DNA of 11,035 bases from assembly GCA_026225435.1 (NCBI GenBank), contig JAMFST010000600.1, positions 1 through 11,035 on the forward strand, written 5' to 3'. The position numbers were made by a program, and so were the translations under genes. Source of the DNA: Labilithrix luteola (lineage in GTDB: Bacteria > Myxococcota_A > Polyangia > Polyangiales > Polyangiaceae). Positions 1 through 5,765 of this stretch are shown here, one piece after another (position 1 is the stretch's first letter; each line of letters starts with the position of its first letter). The notes under the pieces were generated by a model that saw nothing but the letters and a program-made list of their open reading frames with translations, did no database searches and was not told the origin of the DNA.

Positions 1-1
1 G

Positions 2-376
2 CTCGCCGCGCACGACATCGTCGAGGTGATCCACATGTCGGTCTACCGCCCGCCGGGCAAGTGGTGGCCGGCCGCCAAGATGGGCACGCGCCACCCCGGC
101 GCGCTCGCCCTCGACGCCGGCACCTTCGTGAAGCGCGACGGAACCAAGCTGGTCGTCGAGAGCGACTTCCACGGCCACATCGGCGCCCGGACGTGCGGCC
201 CCGGCACCGGCCCGCACCCGGTCACCCCGGCGGCGACCGAGCTGCGCCAGATCTTCTGCGACGCGGCCGACCAGCACCTCTTCACCGTGATGCTCAGCCC
301 CGACTACAACTGGCCCCACCGGAACCACTTTCACCTCGAGGTCACCCCGGACGTGACCTGGTTCCTCGTGCACTGA
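2..376 (+). CDS. Extensin-like / M15-type peptidoglycan hydrolase domain (5' truncated)
   Basis: The reading frame is open from base 2 without a start, so the N-terminus lies outside the window; only the last 124 codons are visible. The segment resembles the extensin-like C-terminal family (PF06904), which shares the fold and zinc-ligand layout of LAS/M15 D,D-peptidases. Visible matches are a HPGALALD stretch, equivalent to the H-x6-D zinc-ligand motif, and near the C-terminus HRNHFHLEV, equivalent to the closing H-x-H ligand. Two cysteines (in ARTCGPG and IFCDAAD) might form a disulfide, consistent with an exported protein. The likely role is cell-wall (peptidoglycan) hydrolysis or binding in the periplasm. 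Activity is inferred, because the family name covers proteins with little biochemical work. The stop is followed after 14 bp by the convergent isomerase gene, with no hairpin between them. Confidence 0.8.
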   Translation, partial: LAAHDIVEVIHMSVYRPPGKWWPAAKMGTRHPGALALDAGTFVKRDGTKLVVESDFHGHIGARTCGPGTGPHPVTPAATELRQIFCDAADQHLFTVMLSPDYNWPHRNHFHLEVTPDVTWFLVH

Positions 377-390
377 CGCTGCTGGACATT

Positions 391-1014
391 TTACCAGCCG
401 CCGCGTTCCATCCAGGTGGCGACCTGGCCGAGTCGGTCGGCACCCCAGAACGTCTCGCCGTCGACCACCACGGTCGGTGAGCCGAAGACGCCGTGGGCGA
501 TGGTGTCGGCGACCGCCTGACGAAGCTCCTCCTTCAGGCGCGGATCGTCGAGCCCCACGGCCAGCGCCCGCGGATCGAGCCCGAGCTCGCGCGCCACGTC
601 GAGCACCGTCTCGCGCCTGGCGAGGTCCTTCGCCTGCACCCAGCTGCGACGGTAGGCGGCGATGACGAAGCGCTCGGTGAGCTCGGGAGCATGGCGCTTG
701 ATCCACATGGTCGCCCGCGCCGCCTCGATGGGCGAGAAGACCAGCGGCGCTTCGGTCGACATCTTCAGCCCGAGCAGCCGGGCGCTGCGCCGCGCGTCGT
801 GCACCAGGTACATCCCCTTGAGCGGGGTATCGAGGAGCGCGGGAAGCCCCATCGTCTCCATGACCGTCGCCTTCAAGAGGAAGGGATGGAAGCGCACCCC
901 GCGACCGTGACGCCGCGCCAGCTCGCCGATCTGCTCGGCGGCGATCCACCCGAACGGCGACACGAAGTCGAAGTAGAAATCGAGCGGCTCGTCAGGGCGT
1001 TGCGTTCCAGCCAT
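391..1014 (-). CDS. 2-hydroxychromene-2-carboxylate isomerase (DsbA-family, GST-kappa-like)
   Basis: This 207-residue protein has the normal length for the HCCA isomerase/GST-kappa branch of the thioredoxin-fold DsbA superfamily. The N-terminal strand and active-site turn read DFYFDFVSPFGW, with Ser19 in the position of the serine that activates glutathione in this family. A helical insert domain follows (about residues 60-150), then GVFGSPTVVVDG with the conserved cis-proline at Pro180, and a C-terminal helix. Family members isomerise hydroxychromene carboxylates in naphthalene-type degradation, or act as glutathione-dependent oxidoreductases of unknown substrate. No other aromatic-degradation gene is nearby, so the real substrate is open. 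The ATG at 1014 leads straight into the first beta-strand. The gene diverges from the AgmX-tail gene across 52 bp and I see no strong Shine-Dalgarno site. Confidence 0.87.
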   Translation of the reverse strand: MAGTQRPDEPLDFYFDFVSPFGWIAAEQIGELARRHGRGVRFHPFLLKATVMETMGLPALLDTPLKGMYLVHDARRSARLLGLKMSTEAPLVFSPIEAARATMWIKRHAPELTERFVIAAYRRSWVQAKDLARRETVLDVARELGLDPRALAVGLDDPRLKEELRQAVADTIAHGVFGSPTVVVDGETFWGADRLGQVATWMERGGW

Positions 1015-1066
1015 CGTTTCAAACTACCAAGCTCGCGGCCGGCCGGCTCGGCTACGTTCGCTTCCG

Positions 1067-1804
1067 ATGCCGCCGCGACGACCGCTCCGTGAGCCGCCCC
1101 CCCTGAGCCTCGCCGGTCGGGTCGCCCGGCTCCTCTTCGCGGCGTCGTTGATCGCGACGGTCTTCGCGCTCCTGGCGCGCACGCGGCACGGCCTGGCGGT
1201 GACCACGCTGGGGCTCGATGCCGGGGAGCTCGCCGAGCTGGCGGCGATCAGCACCAGCGAGCCCGCGAGCGAGCTGGCGGCGCCCCCGTCGCCGAGCGCG
1301 TTGCCGCAAGCTTCGCCGTGGGGTCAGCCACGGTCCGCGGCGGATCTCGCCCGAGCCCGTGCGGAGCGAGACCAGATGCGCGCGCGGATCTACCAGGCGT
1401 TCGGGAAGGCGCCCCCCACCGAGCCGGAACCTTCGGCGACCGGTCACGCCCCCTATGCGCCGATGCCCGAGCTCGACGGCGGCCAGATTGACCCGGCGTA
1501 CATCCAGAGCGTGGTCCACGACGATTACTTTCCCCTCGCCAAGAGCTGTTACGCCGAGCTCATGAGCCGCCAGCCGGACGCCGGCGGCCGGCTGTCGTTC
1601 GACTTCACCATCGTCGGCAACCCGCAGATCGGCGGAATCGTCGAGCGCGCGGAGGTGGCCGACGGCTCGACCATCGACGACCCGGCGATGGTCACCTGCA
1701 TGCGTGAGTCGATGCTCTCGATGACGTTCTCCCCGCCGCCCCATGGAGGCGTGGTCACGATCACCTATCCCGTCGACTTCTCGCCGGTGGACGACGACCC
1801 GTGA
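1067..1804 (+). CDS. Single-TM protein with AgmX/PglI-type C-terminal domain
   Basis: The 245-residue protein has a basic, proline-rich N-terminus, one predicted membrane segment (about residues 19-37, RLLFAASLIATVFALLA), a Pro/Ala/Ser-rich and partly helical linker to about residue 138, and a conserved C-terminal domain at about 141-240. That domain matches the myxobacterial AgmX/PglI tail, which is TonB-C-like: IDPAYIQSVV, then Cys161 in KSCY, a GRLSFDFTIVGNPQIG beta region, DPAMVTCM with Cys211, and FSPPPHGGVVTITYPVDF at the end. The Cys161/Cys211 pair is the usual pair of this family. In myxobacteria such tails occur on motility- and envelope-associated proteins and on many stand-alone proteins of unknown function. 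The topology suggests an inner-membrane anchor with a periplasmic tail. This is family-level recognition only; partners are unknown. The ATG at 1067 is the only start that keeps the membrane segment. Confidence 0.75.
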   Translation: MPPRRPLREPPPLSLAGRVARLLFAASLIATVFALLARTRHGLAVTTLGLDAGELAELAAISTSEPASELAAPPSPSALPQASPWGQPRSAADLARARAERDQMRARIYQAFGKAPPTEPEPSATGHAPYAPMPELDGGQIDPAYIQSVVHDDYFPLAKSCYAELMSRQPDAGGRLSFDFTIVGNPQIGGIVERAEVADGSTIDDPAMVTCMRESMLSMTFSPPPHGGVVTITYPVDFSPVDDDP

Positions 1805-1819
1805 CGAGACGGCGGCGAC

Positions 1820-1847
1820 TTGACGCCCGGTACTACGGTCGTACTGA
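1820..1847 (+). promoter_or_regulatory. Candidate sigma70-like promoter for the DUF427 gene
   Basis: TTGACG at 1820-1825 and TACTGA at 1842-1847 are spaced by 16 bp, a plausible -35/-10 pair. A start site about 7 nt further on would coincide with the ATG at 1855, so the transcript might be leaderless or nearly so; GAGGG immediately abuts the ATG, too close for a normal ribosome binding site. The spacer contains two GTACT copies. This is only a string match in a GC-rich genome. Confidence 0.3.
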
Positions 1848-1854
1848 CTGAGGG

Positions 1855-2250
1855 ATGAGCGCCACCACCACCGCCAGCGACAAGCCCATCCGGCTCCCCA
1901 ACCCGGAGCACCCGATCACCCTCACCCCGACGCAGGGGCGCATCATCGTGAAGGTCGCCGGCGAGACCATCGCCGACACCACCCACGCGCTCACCCTGCA
2001 GGAGGCGAAGTACCCCGCGGTGCAGTACATCCCGCGTGCCGACGTGAAGGTCGCCGCGCTCTCGCGCACCGAGCACTCGACCTACTGCCCGTACAAGGGG
2101 GACGCGTCGTACTACAGCATCCCGGCGGGCGGCGAGCGCTCGAAGAACGCCATCTGGACCTACGAGTCGCCCCACCCGGCGATGGCCCAGATCAAGGACT
2201 ACGTGGCGTTCTATCCCGACCGCGTGGACTCGATCGAGCACACCGCGTAA
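1855..2250 (+). CDS. DUF427 domain-containing protein
   Basis: This 131-residue cytosolic protein with no signal peptide matches the DUF427 family (PF04248). Characteristic pieces are an early beta region (GRIIVKVAGETIADT), the ALTLQE segment, YIPRADV, the signature HSTYCPYKGDASYY at about residues 78-91, then AIWTYESPHPAMAQIKDYVAFYPDRVD near the end. The length is normal for a single-domain member. The biochemical role of DUF427 is unknown to me; it is widespread in actinobacteria, cyanobacteria and proteobacteria. The gene is isolated: the previous gene on the same strand ends 50 bp upstream, and a strong hairpin follows 25 bp after the stop. The stop-proximal sequence is ordinary and there is no sign of truncation. 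Confidence 0.88.
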   Translation: MSATTTASDKPIRLPNPEHPITLTPTQGRIIVKVAGETIADTTHALTLQEAKYPAVQYIPRADVKVAALSRTEHSTYCPYKGDASYYSIPAGGERSKNAIWTYESPHPAMAQIKDYVAFYPDRVDSIEHTA

Positions 2251-2275
2251 ACGGCTTGCGACGTACAAAAGAACA

Positions 2276-2309
2276 AGAGCCTCGCTTCCGTCTCGGGAAG
2301 CGAGGCTCT
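2276..2309. terminator. Bidirectional intrinsic terminator between DUF427 and ssb
   Basis: A perfect 14-bp stem (AGAGCCTCGCTTCC at 2276-2289 pairing with GGAAGCGAGGCTCT at 2296-2309) closes a 6-nt loop, GTCTCG. It lies between the stop codons of two convergent genes. The minus-strand side is followed by TTGTTCTTTTGT, a good U-rich tail for ssb. On the plus strand the tail is weaker (CGTCATTTC). It most likely ends ssb transcription and probably that of DUF427 as well. Confidence 0.85.
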
Positions 2310-2328
2310 CGTCATTTCAGCCGTCGAC

Positions 2329-2931
2329 TCAGAAGGGGATCTCGTCGTCCGGCTCGAACCCGCCGCCTCCCCCGTAGTCGTCCTCCGGCGGGCCGGAGGG
2401 AGCCTGACGGCCACCGCCGCCACCTCCCGGATTGCCGCCACCGCCGCCGTAGCCGCCTCCACCGCCGCCGCCAGTGGGACGACCGCCGCCGCTACCGCCG
2501 CGCGGGGCGCCACCACCGCCGCCGCCGCCGCCGCCGTAACCGCCACCACCACCACCCCCGAAGTCGCCGCCGCCCTCGAAGTCACCACCGCCGCCGCCGC
2601 GCTTGCCGCCGGCGAGGATGATGTTGTTGGCGTTGATCTCCGTGCGGTACCGCTTCTCGCCGTCCTTCTCGTAGCTGGACGTGCGCAGCGAGCCCTCGAC
2701 GAAGATGCTCGAGCCCTTCGAGAGGATCTTCGCCAGCGCCTCGCCGCGCTTGCCCCACACGGTGATGGAGTGCCATTCGGTGCGCTCCTGCCGCGCGTTG
2801 GCCTTGTCGAGATACGTCTCGGTCGTCGCCAGACGAAGCTTCAGGACCGCTTGCCCGCCGGCCGTCACCTTCAGATCCGGATCGGCGCCGAGGTTGCCGA
2901 GGAGCATCACCCTGTTCAAGCCTTCCGCCAT
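2329..2931 (-). CDS. ssb: Single-stranded DNA-binding protein SSB
   Basis: This 200-residue SSB binds single-stranded DNA in replication, recombination and repair. Residues 1-108 form the OB fold: [28 protein letters not shown], then [20 protein letters not shown] with Trp54 and Trp59 as likely base-stacking residues, [11 protein letters not shown] and a closing [11 protein letters not shown]. Residues 110 to about 190 are an almost pure glycine linker with scattered Tyr, Asp, Arg and Pro. The final residues DDEIPF (195-200) are the acidic tip that docks partner proteins. The start is supported by AAAGGA at 2941-2946 (minus sense), 9 nt before the ATG. The linker is longer and more glycine-rich than in Escherichia coli SSB. 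An unknown lipoprotein gene lies about 170 bp upstream on the same strand; the intervening leader is structured, suggesting ssb has its own promoter. Confidence 0.97.
   Translation of the reverse strand: MAEGLNRVMLLGNLGADPDLKVTAGGQAVLKLRLATTETYLDKANARQERTEWHSITVWGKRGEALAKILSKGSSIFVEGSLRTSSYEKDGEKRYRTEINANNIILAGGKRGGGGGDFEGGGDFGGGGGGGYGGGGGGGGGAPRGGSGGGRPTGGGGGGGYGGGGGNPGGGGGGRQAPSGPPEDDYGGGGGFEPDDEIPF
2516..2536. repeat. (CCG)7 trinucleotide run inside the SSB linker
   Basis: Seven perfect CCG units lie within a larger CCN-rich tract (about 2400-2605) that encodes the glycine linker of SSB on the minus strand. Such a run could slip in steps of three and change linker length in frame without breaking the gene. 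Confidence 0.75.
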
Positions 2932-2978
2932 GTCGCTTCGTCCTTTCTTCTACGCTTTGCTACTTCGCTTGTTTGGTT

Positions 2979-3008
2979 GGCGCGTCGTCACGAGGGACGG
3001 AACGCGCC
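2979..3008. other. Long hairpin upstream of ssb (5' leader or small RNA)
   Basis: GGCGCGT (2979-2985) pairs with ACGCGCC (3002-3008); directly inside, CGTC (2986-2989) pairs with GACG (2996-2999), leaving a 6-nt loop and a 2-nt bulge. On the minus strand the element sits about 48 nt upstream of the ssb ATG, followed by an A-rich, apparently unstructured leader with repeated AAGCG words. On the plus strand it lies 43 nt before an intrinsic terminator, so it could instead be part of a small plus-strand RNA. The sequence does not decide between the two. Confidence 0.5.
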
Positions 3009-3051
3009 CTGCTGTCTTGTGCGCCTGCGGCTCGCTGTAAACGGGTAGCTC

Positions 3052-3071
3052 GCCTCGCGGGAGGCTTTTTT
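3052..3071 (+). terminator. Plus-strand intrinsic terminator without an obvious gene
   Basis: GCCTC (3052-3056) pairs with GAGGC (3061-3065) around a GCGG loop and is followed at once by six T residues (3066-3071). This is a compact intrinsic terminator on the plus strand. Both flanking genes (ssb and the lipoprotein) are on the minus strand, and in that sense it has no U tail. It may end a small RNA, or stop antisense transcripts running through ssb. Confidence 0.6.
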
Positions 3072-3073
3072 GT

Positions 3074-3089
3074 CGTTGCCCTGGCAACG
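3074..3089. other. 16-bp near-perfect palindrome after the lipoprotein gene
   Basis: CGTTGCC and GGCAACG flank a central CT. It lies 10 bp beyond the stop codon of the minus-strand lipoprotein gene. It could form a 3' hairpin on that transcript, but no U tract follows in that direction, so it is not a classical terminator; a protein-binding operator is an alternative. Confidence 0.45.
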
Positions 3090-3099
3090 AGCGCGAGCT

Positions 3100-4281
3100 T
3101 CAGCTCCCCTCGACCGACTGCTTCACGCTGATGATCTGCGTGCTCGTCTGCGGGCCGGCCTTCTGCGGGGCGGCTCCGGGCTGCGCCGGCGGCGCCATCT
3201 CGGTGACCGTCGCCTTGGTCATCGCCTCCCCCTGCGCCTTCTTCACGAAGTGATCGAGGTGCGTGGTGACCGAGCTGAGCGCGGTGCCGTCGATGGCCAC
3301 CGTCGTCCCCTTGGGGGCGCGCGGATCGGCCACCTGCTGCGACGGCGCCGAGCGCACCGTCTTGACCACCACGTTGACGCCGTCGCCGTTCACGTCGGCG
3401 AGCATCGTCTCGATGGTGACCTTGGCCTTGACCCCCTCGGCGTTCGAGTCGGTCACCTCCTGCCAGCGCGCCCCCTTGCCGATCGGCTCGTCGGGGAACT
3501 CGACCACGGCCCCCTCGAGCGCCTGCTGGACGAGCGGCGCGATCTTGTCGGCGGCCTCGGCGACGGCCGGGTTGCTGCCCGCGCCCAGGGTGAACTGACC
3601 GAGCGAGCCGCGCGCGTCCATGGTGAACGTCCCGGTGGTGCCGGCGAGCGCCTGGAGGCCCGGCTGCATCCGCTTGGCCAGCTGCGCCACCTGCGGCGGA
3701 TCGTTGGGCGAGGTGCCCACGTCCGACTTCACCAGCTTCACCGCGAAGGTGTACACGCCGTCCGCGCTCTTGGCCGTCGGGGTGACGGTCATGGTCATGA
3801 GGATGGGAGGCTGCTGCATGCTCTCCTTCTGCGCCCCCTGCTGCTCGGTCAGGTTGGTCTGGAGGACGAACTTGACCGTGTCGGCGTGCCCCGTCTTCAG
3901 ATCGTAGCGGCGCTTGGTCTTCGGCTCCGCGCCCGGGTCGACGAGCTTCAAGTTGGGATGCGCCGCCGGGGCGGTGGAGGCCGGAGCCGTCGCCGCGAGA
4001 CCACCGGAGGGATCGGTCTGATCGGCCGGGGACGTCGGATCCGCCGGGTTGCCGGCTGCCGCCGCGCCGGGTGCTCCCGCGTCGCCGACGAAGAAGTCGT
4101 TCATGACGAAGTCGCTCGGGATCGGCTGGGCCGGCTTCGGCGCGTTCGTCGTGTCCGGATCCGGCTTCGGCTCCGTCTTGTTGCAGCCCATCGCGGTCGC
4201 GAGCGCGAAGGGCAGGAAGAGGCCCAGTGATAGCGACGACGTGCGATGGCCGCGGGCAATGTGAGCAGGACGGATCGACAT
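3100..4281 (-). CDS. Unknown secreted lipoprotein
   Basis: I place the start at the ATG whose A is base 4281, giving 393 residues. It is preceded by AAAGGGG at a good distance and begins a lipoprotein signal peptide: a basic n-region, hydrophobic LSLGLFLPFALA and a lipobox ATAMGC with Cys33. The frame stays open upstream to 4731, but that extension is arginine-rich and antisense to the next gene. After the Cys comes a Pro/Asp/Ala-rich linker to about residue 110. The folded domain follows, with many alternating beta-strand patterns (YDLKTGHADTVKFVLQTNLT, ILMTMTVTPT, TFAVKLVKSDV), a helix-like AQLAKRMQPGLQALAG, FTMDARGSLGQFTLG, FPDEPIGKGARWQEV and repeated strand motifs to the end. The overall layout is reminiscent of DUF6263-type beta-rich lipoproteins, which I cannot confirm. 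It is probably membrane-anchored and facing the periplasm or surface. Function unknown. Confidence 0.8.
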   Translation of the reverse strand: MSIRPAHIARGHRTSSLSLGLFLPFALATAMGCNKTEPKPDPDTTNAPKPAQPIPSDFVMNDFFVGDAGAPGAAAAGNPADPTSPADQTDPSGGLAATAPASTAPAAHPNLKLVDPGAEPKTKRRYDLKTGHADTVKFVLQTNLTEQQGAQKESMQQPPILMTMTVTPTAKSADGVYTFAVKLVKSDVGTSPNDPPQVAQLAKRMQPGLQALAGTTGTFTMDARGSLGQFTLGAGSNPAVAEAADKIAPLVQQALEGAVVEFPDEPIGKGARWQEVTDSNAEGVKAKVTIETMLADVNGDGVNVVVKTVRSAPSQQVADPRAPKGTTVAIDGTALSSVTTHLDHFVKKAQGEAMTKATVTEMAPPAQPGAAPQKAGPQTSTQIISVKQSVEGS

Positions 4282-4286
4282 GGGCG

Positions 4287-4318
4287 ACCCCTTTAGCGCG
4301 TTTCGCGGGACGAGGGGT
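4287..4318. promoter_or_regulatory. Quasi-palindrome carrying both ribosome binding sites of a divergent gene pair
   Basis: ACCCCT (4287-4292) and AGGGGT (4313-4318) form outer arms, with a nested CGCG-TTT-CGCG (4297-4307) at nearly the same centre. Read on the minus strand, the left arm is the AGGGG ribosome binding site 6 nt before the lipoprotein ATG at 4281. Read on the plus strand, the right arm is AGGGG 5 nt before the GTG at 4323. The whole gap between the two genes is 41 bp, so promoters probably overlap or lie inside the opposite gene. This symmetry supports the GTG start. Confidence 0.5.
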
Positions 4319-4322
4319 GAAC

Positions 4323-5765
4323 GTGGTCTATCCTTCACCGATGCTGCCGTCTTCGCGTTCGCTTCGCCCTCGCTTGCTCGCCGCCCTCGCGGCTGCGACC
4401 GCTCCCTTGGTGCTCGCGGTGGCCGCGTGTGGTGGCGGTGACGACGACGGCAGCCTGCTCGGCGACGGGACCGACGCCAGCACCGCCAAGAAGGACAGCG
4501 GCGGCGCGCCCGCCAGCGATGCGACCGTGGAAGATTCGGGGAGCGACGCGGCGAGCGACGCCGGCAGCCTCGACGCCAGCGACGCCATGACCGACGCCGG
4601 CGATGCCGGGTTCGACGCGGCGAACAACTTCGACGGCGGCCCCTACCTCGTCTTCTACGGCCAGACGCTGGAGGACGGCGGCACCGAGGGGGCCGCGGGC
4701 TTCCATTTGTACGACGAAGGGACGCTGGCACCGGCGGGCGACTTCCTCGTCGATCCGGACGCGAGCGAGGTGCTCGACGTCACGCGCGACCCGCTGGCGG
4801 CCACCTGGTGGACCATGGCCCGTCTCACCGGCGGCGTGCAGGCGGCCGCGGGCTACGCCGTGCGCACCGGCCTCCTGTCGAGCGGCCCGCTGGTCTTCTC
4901 CGACGCCGGCAGCTCGTCCGCCCCGGCGGCCCCCTACGTCTTCGCCGCGGGGGCGAGCGGCACCACGTACTTCGGCACGGCCGGCACGCTCTCCTCGCTC
5001 TCGAGCACCGGCGTCGTGACACCGATCGTGCTGCCCGACCCGACGATCACCGTGACGTACCTCGCCTACGACGGCACCGTCGGCCTGCTGGCGGCCACGG
5101 CGCCGGTTGCCCTCGACGGCGGCGCGTCCGAGCCGTACGTCCTCGTCCTCGCCCCCGGGCAGACCACCGTGACCACCGCGCCGTCGACCTGGCAGCCGTT
5201 CGTCGGTGACGGCGGTGCCGATGGCGGCGACGCCGGCGATGCGGGGGACGCCGGTGACGACGGCGGAGGTGCCAACGGAGACGGCGGCACCGCACCGATC
5301 GCCACGGGGATCACCGCGCTGACGGTCGCGCCCGGCGGGCACCTCGTCTACGGGATCGTCGCCGGTGGGCTCGCCATCGTCGATCTCACGGCCAGCACCG
5401 GCACCGTCGTCCCCGCGCCGGCGGACATGGTCCCCTCGGTCGGCGCGATCCCCGTGGTCACCGCCGACGGCGCCCACGTGGTCTTCGCCGCCGACACCAC
5501 GAGCTTCACGCGCGTGCTGCTCGTCTTCGACACGGCCACCGGCGCCTTCACCTCCATCGCCGACACCGACGGCTACGCCTTCTCGACCGATCTGGTGGTC
5601 GCGGGCGACGGCGCGCGCATCTACGGCGTGGAGCTGGCCAACAACCCCGGCGCCGCCAGCCAGCTGGTCCGCGTCGACCCGGTCGCTCGCTCGCTGGCGC
5701 AGACGGCGAGCCTCCCGCTCGACGAGCGCGCCTCGCTCATCCCGCGCTTTTTCTCGGCGCAATGA
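4323..5765 (+). CDS. Beta-propeller-like lipoprotein, copy A of a tandem pair
   Basis: I choose the GTG at 4323 (480 residues) because GAGGGG lies 5 nt upstream and because the lipobox Cys then falls at residue 36, exactly as in the downstream paralogue; the ATG at 4341 is the alternative. The signal peptide has an arginine-rich n-region, a hydrophobic core and LAVAAC. A linker rich in Asp, Ala, Ser and Gly runs to about residue 102. The folded part from residue 103 (FDGGPYLVFYG) shows repeated beta-propeller-like blade motifs: LVYGIVAGGLAIVDLTASTG, TADGAHVVF with LLVFDTATGAF, and GDGARIYGVELAN with LVRVDP. A 28-residue Gly/Asp/Ala insert at 295-322 is absent from the paralogue. It is probably surface- or periplasm-exposed, with a binding or scaffold role; no catalytic motif is visible. 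The stop overlaps the next start (ATGA). Confidence 0.75.
   Translation: MVYPSPMLPSSRSLRPRLLAALAAATAPLVLAVAACGGGDDDGSLLGDGTDASTAKKDSGGAPASDATVEDSGSDAASDAGSLDASDAMTDAGDAGFDAANNFDGGPYLVFYGQTLEDGGTEGAAGFHLYDEGTLAPAGDFLVDPDASEVLDVTRDPLAATWWTMARLTGGVQAAAGYAVRTGLLSSGPLVFSDAGSSSAPAAPYVFAAGASGTTYFGTAGTLSSLSSTGVVTPIVLPDPTITVTYLAYDGTVGLLAATAPVALDGGASEPYVLVLAPGQTTVTTAPSTWQPFVGDGGADGGDAGDAGDAGDDGGGANGDGGTAPIATGITALTVAPGGHLVYGIVAGGLAIVDLTASTGTVVPAPADMVPSVGAIPVVTADGAHVVFAADTTSFTRVLLVFDTATGAFTSIADTDGYAFSTDLVVAGDGARIYGVELANNPGAASQLVRVDPVARSLAQTASLPLDERASLIPRFFSAQ
5205..5288 (+). repeat. Gly/Asp/Ala low-complexity insert in lipoprotein copy A
   Basis: This stretch encodes 28 residues of Gly, Asp, Ala and one Asn, including a GDA/GDAGDAGD repeat. 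The corresponding place in copy B (near ANAGAAPDSG) is short and not repetitive. Codons vary between units (GCC/GCG, GGC/GGG/GGT), so the repeat is not a fresh perfect duplication. Confidence 0.6.

Noticed and set aside
1031..1047. CCGGCCGG palindrome in the isomerase/AgmX-tail divergent gap
   Set aside because: Short GC-only palindrome, expected often at this base composition; no spacing or symmetry linking it to either gene.
2770..3048. Plus-strand small frame ending just before the T6 terminator
   Set aside because: Half of it is antisense to the SSB OB fold, it has no ribosome binding site and its composition looks like a shadow frame; only the terminator itself is kept as unexplained.
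3070..4230. 386-codon plus-strand frame antisense to the unknown lipoprotein
   Set aside because: The translation is Arg/Leu/His/Gly-rich with no recognisable fold, typical of the complement frame of a GC-rich gene; the minus-strand frame has a signal peptide and ribosome binding site.
4282..4731. N-terminal extension of the minus-strand lipoprotein frame (open to 4731)
   Set aside because: The extension is arginine-rich, antisense to copy A and lies before a perfect lipoprotein signal peptide that has its own ribosome binding site at 4281.
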